Source: Candidatus Sulfopaludibacter sp. | GTDB taxonomy: Bacteria; Acidobacteriota; Terriglobia; Bryobacterales; Bryobacteraceae | Length of the DNA stretch: 60,630 bases | Assembly (NCBI GenBank): GCA_031292755.1 | Contig: JARLGM010000020.1 | Span: 1-60,630, forward strand | Direction: 5' to 3' | In this document: piece after piece, positions 8,866 to 18,577 of the stretch | How the letters are laid out: each line of letters opens with the position of its first letter | How positions within the stretch are numbered: position 1 is the first letter of the stretch | Position numbers and translations under genes: made by a program | The notes under the pieces: model-generated | What the model was told of the DNA's origin: nothing | Seen by the model: only the letters and a program-made list of their open reading frames with translations | The model's database searches: none

Positions 8866-10527
8866 CTAATTCATTTCGATGTAACCGCAGGGGCAGGCAT
8901 CGGCGCACTTCTTGCAGCCGTTGCACAGCTCCAGCTTGACCTTGTAATGCTCTCCCTTGGGTAACTTCGCGAAGCAGTTGTTGGTGCAGTACATCCAGCA
9001 GGTTTCGCAATCCATGCACAGCCCGCAGGACATGCACCGTTTGGCCTCTTCGAGCGCTTCGGCATCCCCGAGACTCTTGAGGATCTCGGTATCCGGTTCG
9101 CGCTCGGCCACGGCAACCTGGGAACGCTCATGCCGCTCGGCCGGTTTGTACCAATCGAGCTTCACGCGCTCCGGCCCGACTACTGCCGGAGTTGCCGGAC
9201 GCTCGAGTGTCTTTCCCTGGATCCAGGCATCGATGGCTTCCGCCGCGAACCGGCCCTGGGCAATCGCGATGGTCACCAGCCCGAGTTCCACTCCGTCGCC
9301 GCCCGCGAAGACTCCATTCGCCCCGGGAACGGCGGCGTCCTTGATGGGGATCCACCTGGCATCGCCGGTCCCCAGGTCCAGACCCTGAAGGCCAGGCTGC
9401 TGGCTGACGGCGGCGATGATGGTGGTGGCTGCGAGCGTGAATTCCGAGCCGGCGCGCGGCACCGGTCTCGGCCGGCCGGATGCATCCGGCTCGCCCAGGT
9501 CCATCTCGATGCAGCGGAGCCCGACAGCGACGCCGTTCTCGCACAGCACCTCCACCGGCGCGGTCAGGAAGCGGATGTCGATCCCCTCTTCCAGCGCGCC
9601 GTCTACTTCCGGTTTGATGGCCGGCATTTCAGAACGCGAGCGTCGGTACAGGATGGTGACATCCGCCCCGAGCCGCTTGCTCACGCGCGCTGAATCGATG
9701 GCGGTATCGCCGCCGCCGATCACCAGCACCTTGCCGCCCACCCCAACCGCCTCGCCGCTATTGACGCGGTTCAGAAACTCGGTTCCCGTAAAGACGTTCG
9801 GTGCGTCTTCGCCGGGAATCCGCAGCGAAAGCCCGCGATGCGCGCCGATGCCGACGAACACCGCCTTATACTCGCCGCGCAACTGCTCGAGCGACACGCC
9901 CGAGCCAATGGCGGTGTTGCATCGCAGTTCCACACCGACATCCAGGATGCGCTGAATCTCGGCATCCAGAACCTCGCGCGGCAGCCGGTATTTGGGAATG
10001 CCGTAGCGCAGCATCCCGCCCGGTTGAGCGAAAGCCTCGAACACCGTGACGGGATACCCGCGCCGGGCCAGTTGGTAAGCGCAGGAAAGCCCCGCCGGAC
10101 CGGCGCCGACGATGGCGATCTTCTCCGCATGTTGCTCGCCGGTGAGCCGCGAAAGCTTCAGCCCGTTTGCGATTCCGAAATCGCCCACGAACTGCTCCAT
10201 CGCGTTCACGGCGATGGCGCCGTCCTTTTTGGTCCGGTTGCAGGCGTCCTCGCAGGGATGTGGGCACACCCGTCCGCACACCGCGGGAAACGGATTCCGG
10301 TCGGTAATCTTCTCCCACGCGAGGCGGTACGCCTCTTCGGGACTGCGGCCGTAATCGCCGGCCTGGGCGATGGTGGTGAGCCACCCCCGGATGTCCGTCC
10401 CGCATGGGCAGCCGCCGGTGCAAGGCGGCGCTTTCGGCACGTAAGCGGGACGCAAGGGGCTGATCTCTCCTCCGGAGGTAGCAGCCGCCTTGATCACCGG
10501 TTTTTTGACAGTTTTGAATAGCGCCAT
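8866..10527 (-). CDS. dsrL: DsrL, NAD(P)H-linked iron-sulfur flavoprotein
   Basis: This is a 553-residue GltD-like oxidoreductase. It has N-terminal Cys motifs for [4Fe-4S] clusters (residues 36-42 and 84-96), the FAD loop GAGPAG at 131-136, a second nucleotide fold (VLVIGGGDTAID), and a C-terminal ferredoxin region with many cysteines (CMSCGLCMDCETC and CNGCKKCADAC). DsrL copurifies with DsrAB in sulfur oxidisers and carries electrons between NAD(H) and sulfite reductase. A DsrL-2 type occurs with reductive-type DsrAB. I start it at the ATG at 10527, because upstream residues in frame belong to the antisense of the neighbouring gene. It is somewhat shorter than DsrL of phototrophs. Confidence 0.9.
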   Translation of the reverse strand: MALFKTVKKPVIKAAATSGGEISPLRPAYVPKAPPCTGGCPCGTDIRGWLTTIAQAGDYGRSPEEAYRLAWEKITDRNPFPAVCGRVCPHPCEDACNRTKKDGAIAVNAMEQFVGDFGIANGLKLSRLTGEQHAEKIAIVGAGPAGLSCAYQLARRGYPVTVFEAFAQPGGMLRYGIPKYRLPREVLDAEIQRILDVGVELRCNTAIGSGVSLEQLRGEYKAVFVGIGAHRGLSLRIPGEDAPNVFTGTEFLNRVNSGEAVGVGGKVLVIGGGDTAIDSARVSKRLGADVTILYRRSRSEMPAIKPEVDGALEEGIDIRFLTAPVEVLCENGVAVGLRCIEMDLGEPDASGRPRPVPRAGSEFTLAATTIIAAVSQQPGLQGLDLGTGDARWIPIKDAAVPGANGVFAGGDGVELGLVTIAIAQGRFAAEAIDAWIQGKTLERPATPAVVGPERVKLDWYKPAERHERSQVAVAEREPDTEILKSLGDAEALEEAKRCMSCGLCMDCETCWMYCTNNCFAKLPKGEHYKVKLELCNGCKKCADACPCGYIEMN

Positions 10528-10543
10528 GGTTCGGTCCCCGCCC

Positions 10544-10978
10544 CTAGGCGTACGGATAAAGGTTGCGTTTGAAATCCTCAAGTTGTCCGAGAAGCCGGTC
10601 GTGCTTCTTCTCATCCTCGATGAGGTAGGTGAGCAGGTGCCGCTGAACGAACAAGCGGCAGTTCTTTAGAGCCATCTCGGCCAGTTGGATGGTCTGTTTC
10701 TCCATGTCGGCGTGCTTTTCCACCATGCTCCAGATCTCGCCCAATTCGTCGGGCGTGAGGGTGAATGCCTGGGTTTCCAGGCTATCCAGCAGCACCTGCT
10801 GCACACGGTGGTGCATTTCCGAATCCTGCCGGATGATCTCCATTACAAGCTGGATCAGCGGGTTCTTGGTCTTGGCGATCACTTCGGTGGTGTGGGCCAC
10901 GGTAGCGGTTTCCAGCGCCTGCCAGTTTTTCAGAAGCGCCGTCAGTTCCTGCGGATTCTCGGCTATTTTCGGTGTCAT
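10544..10978 (-). CDS. Ferritin-like (rubrerythrin-type) four-helix protein between dsrB and dsrL
   Basis: This is a 144-residue helical protein. It shows a complete diiron carboxylate pattern: Glu23 in helix 1, E54-x-x-H57 (SEMHH) in helix 2, Glu87/Glu93 in helix 3 and E123-x-x-H126 (EKKH) in helix 4. That is the ligand set of ferritin-like/rubrerythrin proteins, although no rubredoxin domain is attached. It is co-directional with dsrB (15 nt downstream) and dsrL. A role in iron handling, oxygen or peroxide protection of DsrAB, or sulfite reductase assembly is inference only. It occupies the slot where dsrD lies in many sulfate reducers, but is twice the size and unrelated. Confidence 0.75.
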   Translation of the reverse strand: MTPKIAENPQELTALLKNWQALETATVAHTTEVIAKTKNPLIQLVMEIIRQDSEMHHRVQQVLLDSLETQAFTLTPDELGEIWSMVEKHADMEKQTIQLAEMALKNCRLFVQRHLLTYLIEDEKKHDRLLGQLEDFKRNLYPYA

Positions 10979-10993
10979 GGCGATGCCTCGTTT

Positions 10994-12085
10994 CTAGAAT
11001 CGAATGTGCGTCGACCGTGCGAAGGTCAGGCCCGCGTTCTTGAAATCGTCAATGTGGTAGCGGGTGAATGGGATGCCGGTCATCTCGAAGAATCTCGGCC
11101 AGCCGATGCGCTCGATCCACTCGCCCATGCGCTCGTACTTTTTGGCGTGGGACGCGTACTTATCCACGATGTTGACTACGGCCTCCACCACCTCGGGCCA
11201 GCGCGGCGGGTTGTTGGGCAGGAAGGGGATCGCCAGTTTGGTGAACTTCGGCGCGGTGCGCGCGTTACTCACTTTGCCGCCCACCCAGATGGAGATCCCG
11301 TCGTTTTCCGGATCGTTCAAGGGCATGGCCGGGCACACCGTGTAACAGTTGCCGCAGTACATGCACTGCTCTTCGATCACTTCCACGGAAGGCTTTCCGC
11401 TCACCGTGGCCGGCCGGATGGCGCCGGTGGGGCACGATGCAATCAAGGTCGGCACTTCGCAGATCTTGGGCAGAACATCGTGGCGGATCTTTGGCGGTTT
11501 CCGGTGAACGCCCAGCACGGCGATGTCCGAGCAGTGCACCGCCCCGCACATGTTGAGGCAGCAAGCCACGGCCAGCCGCAGCTTGGCCGGCAGCTTTTCC
11601 TCCGAGAAGTACGGGAACAGGGCGTCCATCATGCTCTTGACCAGGCCTGAGGCGTCGGTAGCCGAAGAGTGGCAGTGCACCCAGCCCTGCGTGTGGACGA
11701 TATTGCTGATGCTGTTGTTGGTGCCGCCTACCGGGTAGCCGGCCTTCAGCAGGTCCTGTTTCAAGGGCTCGATATTGGCGAACTCCGAAAGCAGGAACTC
11801 CACGTTGTTGCGGCTGGTGAAGCGCAGAAAGCCGCCGCAGTACTTGTCGGCCAGGTCCGCGAACAGCCGGATGGAATGCACGCTCAACAGGCGCGGAGAA
11901 GCGGCCCGCACGGTGTAGAGCTTCTCTCCGGTGACCGAGACGTGGCACAGCACTCCCGGAGCCAGCGTTTCGTGGAACTTCCACTGCCCGTAGTTTCTCT
12001 TGATGACCGGCGGCAGGAACTTCTCGTAGTTCGGCGGTCCGATATCGGTAATTCTCTTGGCTTTCGGTGTCGCAGTCGGTGTCAT
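10994..12085 (-). CDS. dsrB: DsrB, dissimilatory sulfite reductase beta subunit
   Basis: This is a 363-residue protein colinear with DsrB. The siroheme/[4Fe-4S] region is seen around [10 protein letters not shown] (Cys138) and [11 protein letters not shown] (175-185). A ferredoxin domain [11 protein letters not shown] sits at 241-251. With DsrA it forms the heterotetramer that reduces sulfite to a sulfur held on DsrC as a trisulfide, or runs backwards in oxidisers. The start overlaps the dsrA stop (ATGA), as usual. Length and cysteines are normal. Confidence 0.97.
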   Translation of the reverse strand: MTPTATPKAKRITDIGPPNYEKFLPPVIKRNYGQWKFHETLAPGVLCHVSVTGEKLYTVRAASPRLLSVHSIRLFADLADKYCGGFLRFTSRNNVEFLLSEFANIEPLKQDLLKAGYPVGGTNNSISNIVHTQGWVHCHSSATDASGLVKSMMDALFPYFSEEKLPAKLRLAVACCLNMCGAVHCSDIAVLGVHRKPPKIRHDVLPKICEVPTLIASCPTGAIRPATVSGKPSVEVIEEQCMYCGNCYTVCPAMPLNDPENDGISIWVGGKVSNARTAPKFTKLAIPFLPNNPPRWPEVVEAVVNIVDKYASHAKKYERMGEWIERIGWPRFFEMTGIPFTRYHIDDFKNAGLTFARSTHIRF

Positions 12086-13287
12086 TTGCTCTCCTCCTCG
12101 CTGGCCTGCTTTTCCTGGAAGTAGATGTAGGGGTTGTCGCGCGGCGCCGTCACCATTTCCGGTATGGGATCGAGCCCGATGGCGTCCAGGAAATTGGCCA
12201 TGCCGACCCGCTGGATCAGTTCGCCGACCCGTTCGCGGTTCTTGCCGTTCTCATCCCAGAACTCCCAGATGCGCTTGTTGAGTTCCTCGATGGTTTCCTG
12301 CAGTTCCTCCGCCGGCACGAACGGAACCAGTACGCTCGACAGCAATGCGCCATTTACGATGGGAGCCTTGGCGCCGATCAGGAGGGTGGCGCCGCGCTCC
12401 TTGCCGGGCAGCAGTGCCTTGGGCATTACGTTGATGCAATGCATGCAGCGGACGCATTCCCGGTTTTCGATGGTCAGTTTCTCGCCGTTCCAGCTCATGC
12501 AGTGGGTGGGGCAGCGCTCGCAAACGTCCTTTTGAATATCCAGCCCGTTCGCCACGTACTCGCTCACCGCCGCATCGTCCTGCTGGATATCGTCTTTCCA
12601 CGTCCCGATGACCGACAGGTCGGCGCGCGCAGCGGCAGCCACGCAATCGTTGGGGCAACCGGCGCACTTGATCTTGTATTTGTATGGGAACGGCGGGCGG
12701 TGCAACTCGTCCTGATAGGCCTGGGTAAGATCGTTGCACAGCTTCATGGTGTCGTAGCAGGCCCACTCGCAGCGCGCCGGACCCACGCAGCAGGAGGGCG
12801 TCCGCAGGCAGGACCCGGAGCCGCCCAGGTCGAAACCGGCCTCGGTGAGTTCTTTGAAAGCCGGCTCCAACTCGTCGGTCTTGGTGCCGAGAAAAACGAT
12901 GTCCCCGGTGGATCCGTGCATGTTGGTCAGGCCGGAACCGTGCCGCTCCCAGATATCGCACAGGGTGCGCAGGGCATCGCTGGTGTAGAACCAGCCGGAG
13001 GGCTGGTTGATGCGCATGGTATGAAAATGCGCCACGTTTGGAAACTGCTCGGGGACGTCGCTATAGCGGCCGATCACCCCGCCTCCATAACCCAGCACGC
13101 CCACAATGCCGCCGTGCTTCCAGTGACCCTTCTTCTCCTCGTAGGAGAGTTCGAGTTGCCCCAGCAGGTCGTCGCACATCGGACTGACGTCGCTGGTCTT
13201 CCTGATTTCGGTCACGAAGCTTGGCCAGGGGCCTTTTTCCAACTCGTCCAGTAGCGGCGTCGGCCGTTTTCCGTTTTCATTCGCCAT
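12082..13287 (-). CDS. dsrA: DsrA, dissimilatory sulfite reductase alpha subunit
   Basis: This is a 401-residue protein with the DsrA cysteine ligands for the coupled siroheme/[4Fe-4S] centre: C167-x5-C173 (CCVGPARC) and C211-x3-C215 (GCPNDC). An inserted ferredoxin domain follows (CERCPTHC near 256-263, CVRCMHC at 278-284). It pairs with DsrB in the cytoplasm. Whether the enzyme belongs to the reductive or reverse phylogenetic type cannot be read by eye; a DsrAB tree would decide. It follows qmoC by 15 nt in the same transcription unit. Confidence 0.97.
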   Translation of the reverse strand: MANENGKRPTPLLDELEKGPWPSFVTEIRKTSDVSPMCDDLLGQLELSYEEKKGHWKHGGIVGVLGYGGGVIGRYSDVPEQFPNVAHFHTMRINQPSGWFYTSDALRTLCDIWERHGSGLTNMHGSTGDIVFLGTKTDELEPAFKELTEAGFDLGGSGSCLRTPSCCVGPARCEWACYDTMKLCNDLTQAYQDELHRPPFPYKYKIKCAGCPNDCVAAAARADLSVIGTWKDDIQQDDAAVSEYVANGLDIQKDVCERCPTHCMSWNGEKLTIENRECVRCMHCINVMPKALLPGKERGATLLIGAKAPIVNGALLSSVLVPFVPAEELQETIEELNKRIWEFWDENGKNRERVGELIQRVGMANFLDAIGLDPIPEMVTAPRDNPYIYFQEKQASEEESK

Positions 13288-13302
13288 GCGTGTTTCTCCT
13301 TG

Positions 13303-14445
13303 TTACTGAGTTTGCAAAGCACTCTTCTTCACCGCGGCGATATAAATCGCCAGCGGTCTGTAAAGCAGGTGCGCCCACTTACCGAAAGGCACTTCCACCA
13401 CCAGCATCGGTACTGCGACCGCCAGGTGCACCACATACAAGACATAGGTCGGCATCGCCTGATCCAGCAGCCGGCATACGTTGAGCAGGACGCCGGTCAG
13501 CGCGGTCACAAACAACAGCCCGGGGAACATCCAGTCCGAGGGCTGGCTGAAGCGGTGCATCTCCCCGCTTTGGGCCATGCGGTCGCCGATCATCCAGGCA
13601 CTCGCTCCCAGCAGGGCCGCCGAAGCGTAATAGCCCAGCAGGCTGTTCCAGTGGAAGCTGTGGTCCTGCACCTGAAACCAGGGCAGAAACACCACCACCA
13701 GAAGAAAGATCGTGGCGTAGCCGGTGACCAGAATCAGGTGACGCAACCAGTTCTTGAAACTATCCCCGGCGTCGCACTCGCGCCAGCGCTTCTGCGTTAC
13801 CCCCTGCACCACGAAGCCCGGCAAATGGCGCAGATAAACCCCGAGGGGAATGTGCGTGTCCCGCGTGGCAATCCGGAACATGCGCGCGGCATTGGTCAAA
13901 AGCAGCACGCCGAGCAGGGAAGCCAGCAGCGTGTCGCCGATGTGTACGATCTCTTTCGGCGCGAACTTGTCGAGCATCACCGTGGCTCGCGCCGCCGGAC
14001 CCGCCTGGCTCAGCAGGCCGAAGCCGAAATTCGCCGGCACCGTAAACAGCAGCACCACCACCAGCGACACCGCCAGCAGCACCCCGATGGCCCAGGCTTC
14101 GCTCCGGTACATCAGGAGCGACAATCCGGTCCAATCGTATTGCCCCGTCAGGTAGCGGCGCAGGGCCATCATGGCCTCGCCCGGATTGGCCTGCCGCGGG
14201 CAATGCTCCGTGCAGTCGCCGCAATAGTGGCAAAGCCAGGGACTCACGTCCGTCAGCAGCCTGTCCTTCAGACCCCATTGCGCGTGAAGGATCTGGCGGC
14301 GCGGAAAATCGTCCTCGGGGGTCGAGAGGGAACAGACGCAGGTGCAGTTGGAGCACTGCATGCACTTCTTCAGGTCGGCGCCGCCTGCTGCCATCAGGCT
14401 CGCGATCAGCTCGACATCGGGTTCGACTGTCCTGGCGTCCTTCAT
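13303..14445 (-). CDS. qmoC: QmoC, membrane subunit of the Qmo complex
   Basis: This is a 380-residue fusion of an HdrC-like iron-sulfur domain and an HdrE/NarI-like heme b membrane domain. Clusters CMQCSNCTCVC (residues 28-38) and CHYCGDCTEHC (72-82) bind two [4Fe-4S] centres. About six membrane helices follow from residue 115 onward. QmoC exchanges electrons with menaquinone and delivers them through QmoAB to or from AprBA. It is separated from qmoB by a single base. Confidence 0.95.
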   Translation of the reverse strand: MKDARTVEPDVELIASLMAAGGADLKKCMQCSNCTCVCSLSTPEDDFPRRQILHAQWGLKDRLLTDVSPWLCHYCGDCTEHCPRQANPGEAMMALRRYLTGQYDWTGLSLLMYRSEAWAIGVLLAVSLVVVLLFTVPANFGFGLLSQAGPAARATVMLDKFAPKEIVHIGDTLLASLLGVLLLTNAARMFRIATRDTHIPLGVYLRHLPGFVVQGVTQKRWRECDAGDSFKNWLRHLILVTGYATIFLLVVVFLPWFQVQDHSFHWNSLLGYYASAALLGASAWMIGDRMAQSGEMHRFSQPSDWMFPGLLFVTALTGVLLNVCRLLDQAMPTYVLYVVHLAVAVPMLVVEVPFGKWAHLLYRPLAIYIAAVKKSALQTQ

Positions 14446-14446
14446 G

Positions 14447-16528
14447 CTAGAAGCCCTTATAAGGATTGGGTCCCAACTCCCGCATCCGGTTCACGAAATC
14501 ATCGAACAAAGCCGGCACCTTGTCCCATTCGTTGATGGCAAGCTGCGTCAATTGCAGCCGTTCCGGCTCCAGTTGCAGACGACCGAGCGTCTCCTTCACG
14601 TTTTCCAGGCGTTTTTGTGCCAGCTCGCTGCCCTTTGTGAAATGACACTGGTAATCGTCGCCGTACTTGCATCCCACCAGGATGACGCCGTCGATCCCGC
14701 GGGAAAGGGCGTCCGCGATCCACACAATGTTCAGTGAGCCCAGGCAGCGCAGCGGAATCACGCGCACGCTGGGGTCGTACTGGCGCCGCTCGATACCGGC
14801 GAGGTCGAGCGCGGGGTACGCGTCGTTTTCGCACAGCAGGGCCAGCACGCGCGGCTTCTCTTCGTCCTCTTCCGGCACTTCGATGGCTTTGATCATGGAC
14901 GCGATCATCTCCACCGAGTAGTTGTGGAACGAGACGATGCGTTCCGGGCACGCGCCCATGCAGATGCCGCAACGCCGGCAGCGATACAGATTCGGCTTGG
15001 GCGTGCCTTTGGCGTCTTCATCCAGCGCGCCGAACGGGCACTCTTCGGTGCAGCGCTTGCATTGCGTGCAGCGTTGCAGGAAGAACGAGGGATAGGAAAG
15101 GTCGCCGGCACGCGGCGCCACGGCCCGGCCGCGCGCGGCCAGTTCCACCGATTGAATCGCCTTCATGGCCGCGCCCGCCGCATCCTGACGCGCCTGGTTC
15201 CCGTCCATGGGCGCACGGGCGGCGCCGGCCGCATAAATTCCGGTGCGGCGCGTTTCATACGGGAAGCACACGAAATGCGAATCCGGGAAGCCATCCTGCA
15301 GCACCGGCAGTTCCGGCCCCTGACGATAAGTCAGGTTCAGAATCTGGTCCATGCCGTTGGGAACCATGCCGGTAGCCAGCACCACCAGGTCCACGTGCAG
15401 GACGATTGTCTCCCCCAACAGCGTGTGATTCACCGTGACCGCCAGGCGGCCATCCGCCCCGGGACTCACGGAAGCCACTTCCCCTTTGGTGAAGAAATTC
15501 AAGGGATGGGCCTGCGTTTCGCGGTAGACGCGTTCGTACTGCCCCGGCGTGCGCATATCCTTGTAGATCACGTACGCTTCGGCTTCCGGGTCGGCCTCAT
15601 GCACGTAGGCGGTCTGCGCCAGCGTCGTCATGCAGCAGGTGGACGAGCAATACGGCAGGTGATCCGCATCGCGCGAACCGGCGCACTGCACGAACAGCAC
15701 GCGTTTGGCCTGGATCGCGCCCTTCGCGGCCATCTGTTCGAACTCCACGCTGGTGACCACCTTGGGACTGCTGCCGTATCCCAGGTGCGCCAGGCGCGAA
15801 GCATCGTAGGGCGCCCAGCCGGTGGCCACCACGATGGCGCCCGCACGAACGGTCTGCGGCCCGCCGGCGGCGTCCAGGGTGACATCGAACATGCCCGGCT
15901 GCCCTTCGATCTTCCCAATCTGCGCCGCAGTGAACACCTGGATGCGCGGATGGTGCAACACCGCCGCTACGCTCGCCTGAATTCCGTCAGCCTTATAGAG
16001 CTGTGCGGCGCGGCCACCCAGATGATCGTCCTTCTCGACCAGAAACACGTCGTATCCGGCTTCCGCGGCCTCGATCGCCGCGGTGATGCCCGTGACGCCT
16101 CCGCCCACGACCAGCACGGACTTGGAAACCTCCGCCTCCAGCGGCTTGGGCGCTTCGGTCTTCAGCGCGCGCGCCACGCCCATCCGCAGGTAATCCTCGG
16201 CCAGCATCTGGGTATCTTCGTCCTGCGGCTTGTGGCACCATGCCACATGCTCCCGCAGGTTGACGCGTTCCACCACCGTGCCATGATTGAAGTTGAATTC
16301 TTCCGGTTTAAACCGGGGCGAACAGGCGGCCACCACCACGGTATCCACCGTGCCGGCGGCCAGATCCGCGGCAATCAGCTTGCGGCCTTCGTCGCCGCAC
16401 AGCGCCTCGTGCGTCCGGCAGACCGCCGCATGGCATTCGCTGCCGGCCACCTTGGCCAGTTTGGCCGCGTCGATGCTCTCACCGATCGTGCAGCCCGTGC
16501 AGAGATAAACGCCGAGCTTAGCGGACAT
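14447..16528 (-). CDS. qmoB: QmoB, HdrA/MvhD-like flavoprotein of the Qmo complex
   Basis: This is a 693-residue protein. The N-terminal part is HdrA-like, beginning LGVYLCTGCTIGESID. The FAD loop VVGGGVTGITAA lies near residue 140. Two adjacent [4Fe-4S] motifs (CTQCKRCTEEC and CRRCGICMGAC) lie near 490-530. The C-terminal 140 residues resemble the MvhD hydrogenase delta subunit (GCKYGDDYQCHF). This is the standard QmoB architecture, able to take part in electron confurcation or transfer between quinone and AprBA. It overlaps qmoA by 11 nt. Confidence 0.95.
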   Translation of the reverse strand: MSAKLGVYLCTGCTIGESIDAAKLAKVAGSECHAAVCRTHEALCGDEGRKLIAADLAAGTVDTVVVAACSPRFKPEEFNFNHGTVVERVNLREHVAWCHKPQDEDTQMLAEDYLRMGVARALKTEAPKPLEAEVSKSVLVVGGGVTGITAAIEAAEAGYDVFLVEKDDHLGGRAAQLYKADGIQASVAAVLHHPRIQVFTAAQIGKIEGQPGMFDVTLDAAGGPQTVRAGAIVVATGWAPYDASRLAHLGYGSSPKVVTSVEFEQMAAKGAIQAKRVLFVQCAGSRDADHLPYCSSTCCMTTLAQTAYVHEADPEAEAYVIYKDMRTPGQYERVYRETQAHPLNFFTKGEVASVSPGADGRLAVTVNHTLLGETIVLHVDLVVLATGMVPNGMDQILNLTYRQGPELPVLQDGFPDSHFVCFPYETRRTGIYAAGAARAPMDGNQARQDAAGAAMKAIQSVELAARGRAVAPRAGDLSYPSFFLQRCTQCKRCTEECPFGALDEDAKGTPKPNLYRCRRCGICMGACPERIVSFHNYSVEMIASMIKAIEVPEEDEEKPRVLALLCENDAYPALDLAGIERRQYDPSVRVIPLRCLGSLNIVWIADALSRGIDGVILVGCKYGDDYQCHFTKGSELAQKRLENVKETLGRLQLEPERLQLTQLAINEWDKVPALFDDFVNRMRELGPNPYKGF

Positions 16529-17783
16529 GGGACACGCTCCTGTTGGCGCACTGCAGGGCCTTCAATGCGGTACCGGTGGCATCCTGCACGGTCGCGGAGA
16601 CCTCGGCGGGCCGGCAGACGCAGCCGGCCGCATAAATTCCCGGAGATCCGTTTTTGCCGGCGAAGCCGCATTCGTCAGGCTTCAGAGCCGCGGGCAATCC
16701 CTCGGTCTCCGGGACGATGCCGGTAGCCAGCACCACCAGTTCGAAATGCTCCGTGCTCTTTCGATTGGCGAGCACATCTTCCGCGGTCACCAGCAGGTCG
16801 CCGGTCGCCGGATTCTCTTCCACGCGCGCCACCTTGCCCTTTACCATCCGCACATCGGCGTCGTGCTGCACCTTCGCGCCGAACTCTTCCAGGCGGCCGG
16901 GAGTCCGCACATCGATATAAAAGATAGTAATTGCCGTCTCGGGATAGAGCGCCCGGATATACGCCGCGTGCTTCAGCGAAGCGGTGCAGCAGACAGCGGA
17001 ACAGTAAGGGAGATGGTTCTCGTCGCGCGAGCCGGCGCACTGTACAAACGCCACCGTCCGCGGTTCCTTGCCATCGGAGGGGCGCAGGATCCGGCCGGCG
17101 GTCGGCCCATCCGCGGCGGCCATGCGCTCCAGCATGACGTTGGTAACAACGTTGCGGCACTGGCCGAAACCCAGGTGTTCCAATTTCGCGGCATCGTACG
17201 GCTTCCATCCAGTGGCGGCCACAATCGCACTGGCTTTGACGGTCCTGACCTCAGTCTGCGCATTCAGCCGGATCGCCTGGTATTTGCACGCCTCTTCACA
17301 CGCTTTGCAGCCTTCCGGACAGGCCGCGCGATCGATGGCGTACGCCGCCGGGTAAGCCACACCATGCGGCAGATACGCCGCTTTGGTGGTTCCCAGTCCG
17401 TAGTTGAACTCGTCCGGCCGCTCCGCCGGACAAACGCGCTCGCAATCGCCGCACAGGGTACAGGCTTCGCTGACAAAACGCGGCCGCACCCGCACTTCCA
17501 CTTCGTAATCGCCTGCCGAGCCGGTCACGCCGGTGACCTCGGCGAGGGTCAGCACCGTGATCCCGGCATTCTCCCGCACGCGGCGATAGTGCATTTCCAG
17601 GCCGCAGGTGGGCGGGCAAAGCTTGGGGAAATACTGATGCAGGCGCGCTACCCGGCCGCCCAGGCTGGCCGATTTTTCCACCAGAACCACTTCGACGCCT
17701 GTGTCCGCCAGTTCCACCGCCGCGGTCAGGCCGGCGATGCCGCCTCCGATAATCAGCACGGGATTGGGGGAATTTGCGCTCAC
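16518..17783 (-). CDS. qmoA: QmoA, HdrA-like flavoprotein of the Qmo complex
   Basis: This is a 421-residue flavoprotein with the N-terminal FAD loop VLIIGGGIAGLTAA, the KLCPPTCGLEMHYRR segment and iron-sulfur motifs CTLCGDCERVC and CPEGCKACEEAC, all typical of QmoA. I begin it at the GTG at 17783. It forms a GTGA overlap with the upstream gene and follows AGGAGA by 9 nt, whereas a longer in-frame start would run far into the neighbour and add an arginine-rich antisense-like leader. It works with QmoB and QmoC to couple AprBA to the quinone pool. Confidence 0.95.
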   Translation of the reverse strand: MSANSPNPVLIIGGGIAGLTAAVELADTGVEVVLVEKSASLGGRVARLHQYFPKLCPPTCGLEMHYRRVRENAGITVLTLAEVTGVTGSAGDYEVEVRVRPRFVSEACTLCGDCERVCPAERPDEFNYGLGTTKAAYLPHGVAYPAAYAIDRAACPEGCKACEEACKYQAIRLNAQTEVRTVKASAIVAATGWKPYDAAKLEHLGFGQCRNVVTNVMLERMAAADGPTAGRILRPSDGKEPRTVAFVQCAGSRDENHLPYCSAVCCTASLKHAAYIRALYPETAITIFYIDVRTPGRLEEFGAKVQHDADVRMVKGKVARVEENPATGDLLVTAEDVLANRKSTEHFELVVLATGIVPETEGLPAALKPDECGFAGKNGSPGIYAAGCVCRPAEVSATVQDATGTALKALQCANRSVSHVR

Positions 17784-18577
17784 GGCCGGCTCTCCTGGGG
17801 GGCGGCTCCGGGGCGGAGCCTCATGCTCTTCTCGCCGAAAATCGAAAAACGCAGCCACTGCATCCCGAAATCCAGCAGTTCCTGGTCGTCCGCGCGCAAC
17901 GCTTCAACGCGCGCCTCGTCCACCTCGAACAGGCTCAGGAAACGGGTTTCGAACACGAACCGGCGGAAACGGTCCAGATCGTAACAGGCCATGTAAAACA
18001 TGTCGGACTGCTGCGGCGTGAGTGCTTTGCCGCTGTTCCAGAAATCGTGAAGGGTCAACTCCTTGAAGGCGCCGGCCATCATTTCAAACTCCTGGATGCC
18101 CTGGCATTCGAGCCACTCGCGGACCGAAAGGGAAACCCCTTCGCTATGGCCCTTGCAGATGTCTTCCTGGATGACAAAGTGGAACGGCATGTCGTTGGGT
18201 GTGGGCGATTTCGGCTCGGCCAGGCCCAGTGGGTACATGCGGCATGCCCAGGGGCGATCGCGGTAAATGCCGCAGCCCTGCTCGGAGAGAAACTGGCAGC
18301 GCTTGCTCTGCTCTTCCATCCTGAGAATCACGATGGGGAATTTCTGCTCGGCGTTCTGCAGGCGCAGCGTGTATTGCTCCAGAAATTCCGAGGAGTCGAT
18401 ACCCCGGGACCGCTTCATGCGCAGCACATCGTAAGGGGTCAGCACGATCGTGACGTCATGACAGCAGTGTCCAAAGCAGCTCAATTGCGGATTGCAGGCA
18501 AACGTGAAGCGGTCGTCCAGGCCCAGGCGGGCAGTTTCTTTCAGAATCTTTTCGGGTGTGATGGAATTATCGGCCAT
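17780..18577 (-). CDS. YkgJ-family cysteine-cluster protein
   Basis: This is a soluble protein of about 265 residues. Its N-terminal half carries the YkgJ/UPF0153 cysteine cluster: CFGHCCHDV near residue 37, CQFL and GCGIYRDRPWACRMYP near 95-115, probably binding a metal or an iron-sulfur cluster. The C-terminal 130 residues are charged and helical. The family has no proven function. Its place between aprA and qmoA suggests a role in assembling or maturing these iron-sulfur complexes, as inference. The ATG at 18577 has GAGG at 9 nt; an ATG three codons earlier abuts the same site. Confidence 0.8.
   Translation of the reverse strand: MADNSITPEKILKETARLGLDDRFTFACNPQLSCFGHCCHDVTIVLTPYDVLRMKRSRGIDSSEFLEQYTLRLQNAEQKFPIVILRMEEQSKRCQFLSEQGCGIYRDRPWACRMYPLGLAEPKSPTPNDMPFHFVIQEDICKGHSEGVSLSVREWLECQGIQEFEMMAGAFKELTLHDFWNSGKALTPQQSDMFYMACYDLDRFRRFVFETRFLSLFEVDEARVEALRADDQELLDFGMQWLRFSIFGEKSMRLRPGAAPQESRP

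Noticed and set aside
10544..10978. Possible dsrD after dsrB
   Set aside because: The product is 144 residues with diiron ligands; DsrD is about 80 residues with a winged-helix fold and a different sequence.
14924..16726. 600-codon plus-strand open frame opposite qmoB
   Set aside because: Antisense of a clear qmoB; composition typical of a GC-driven shadow.
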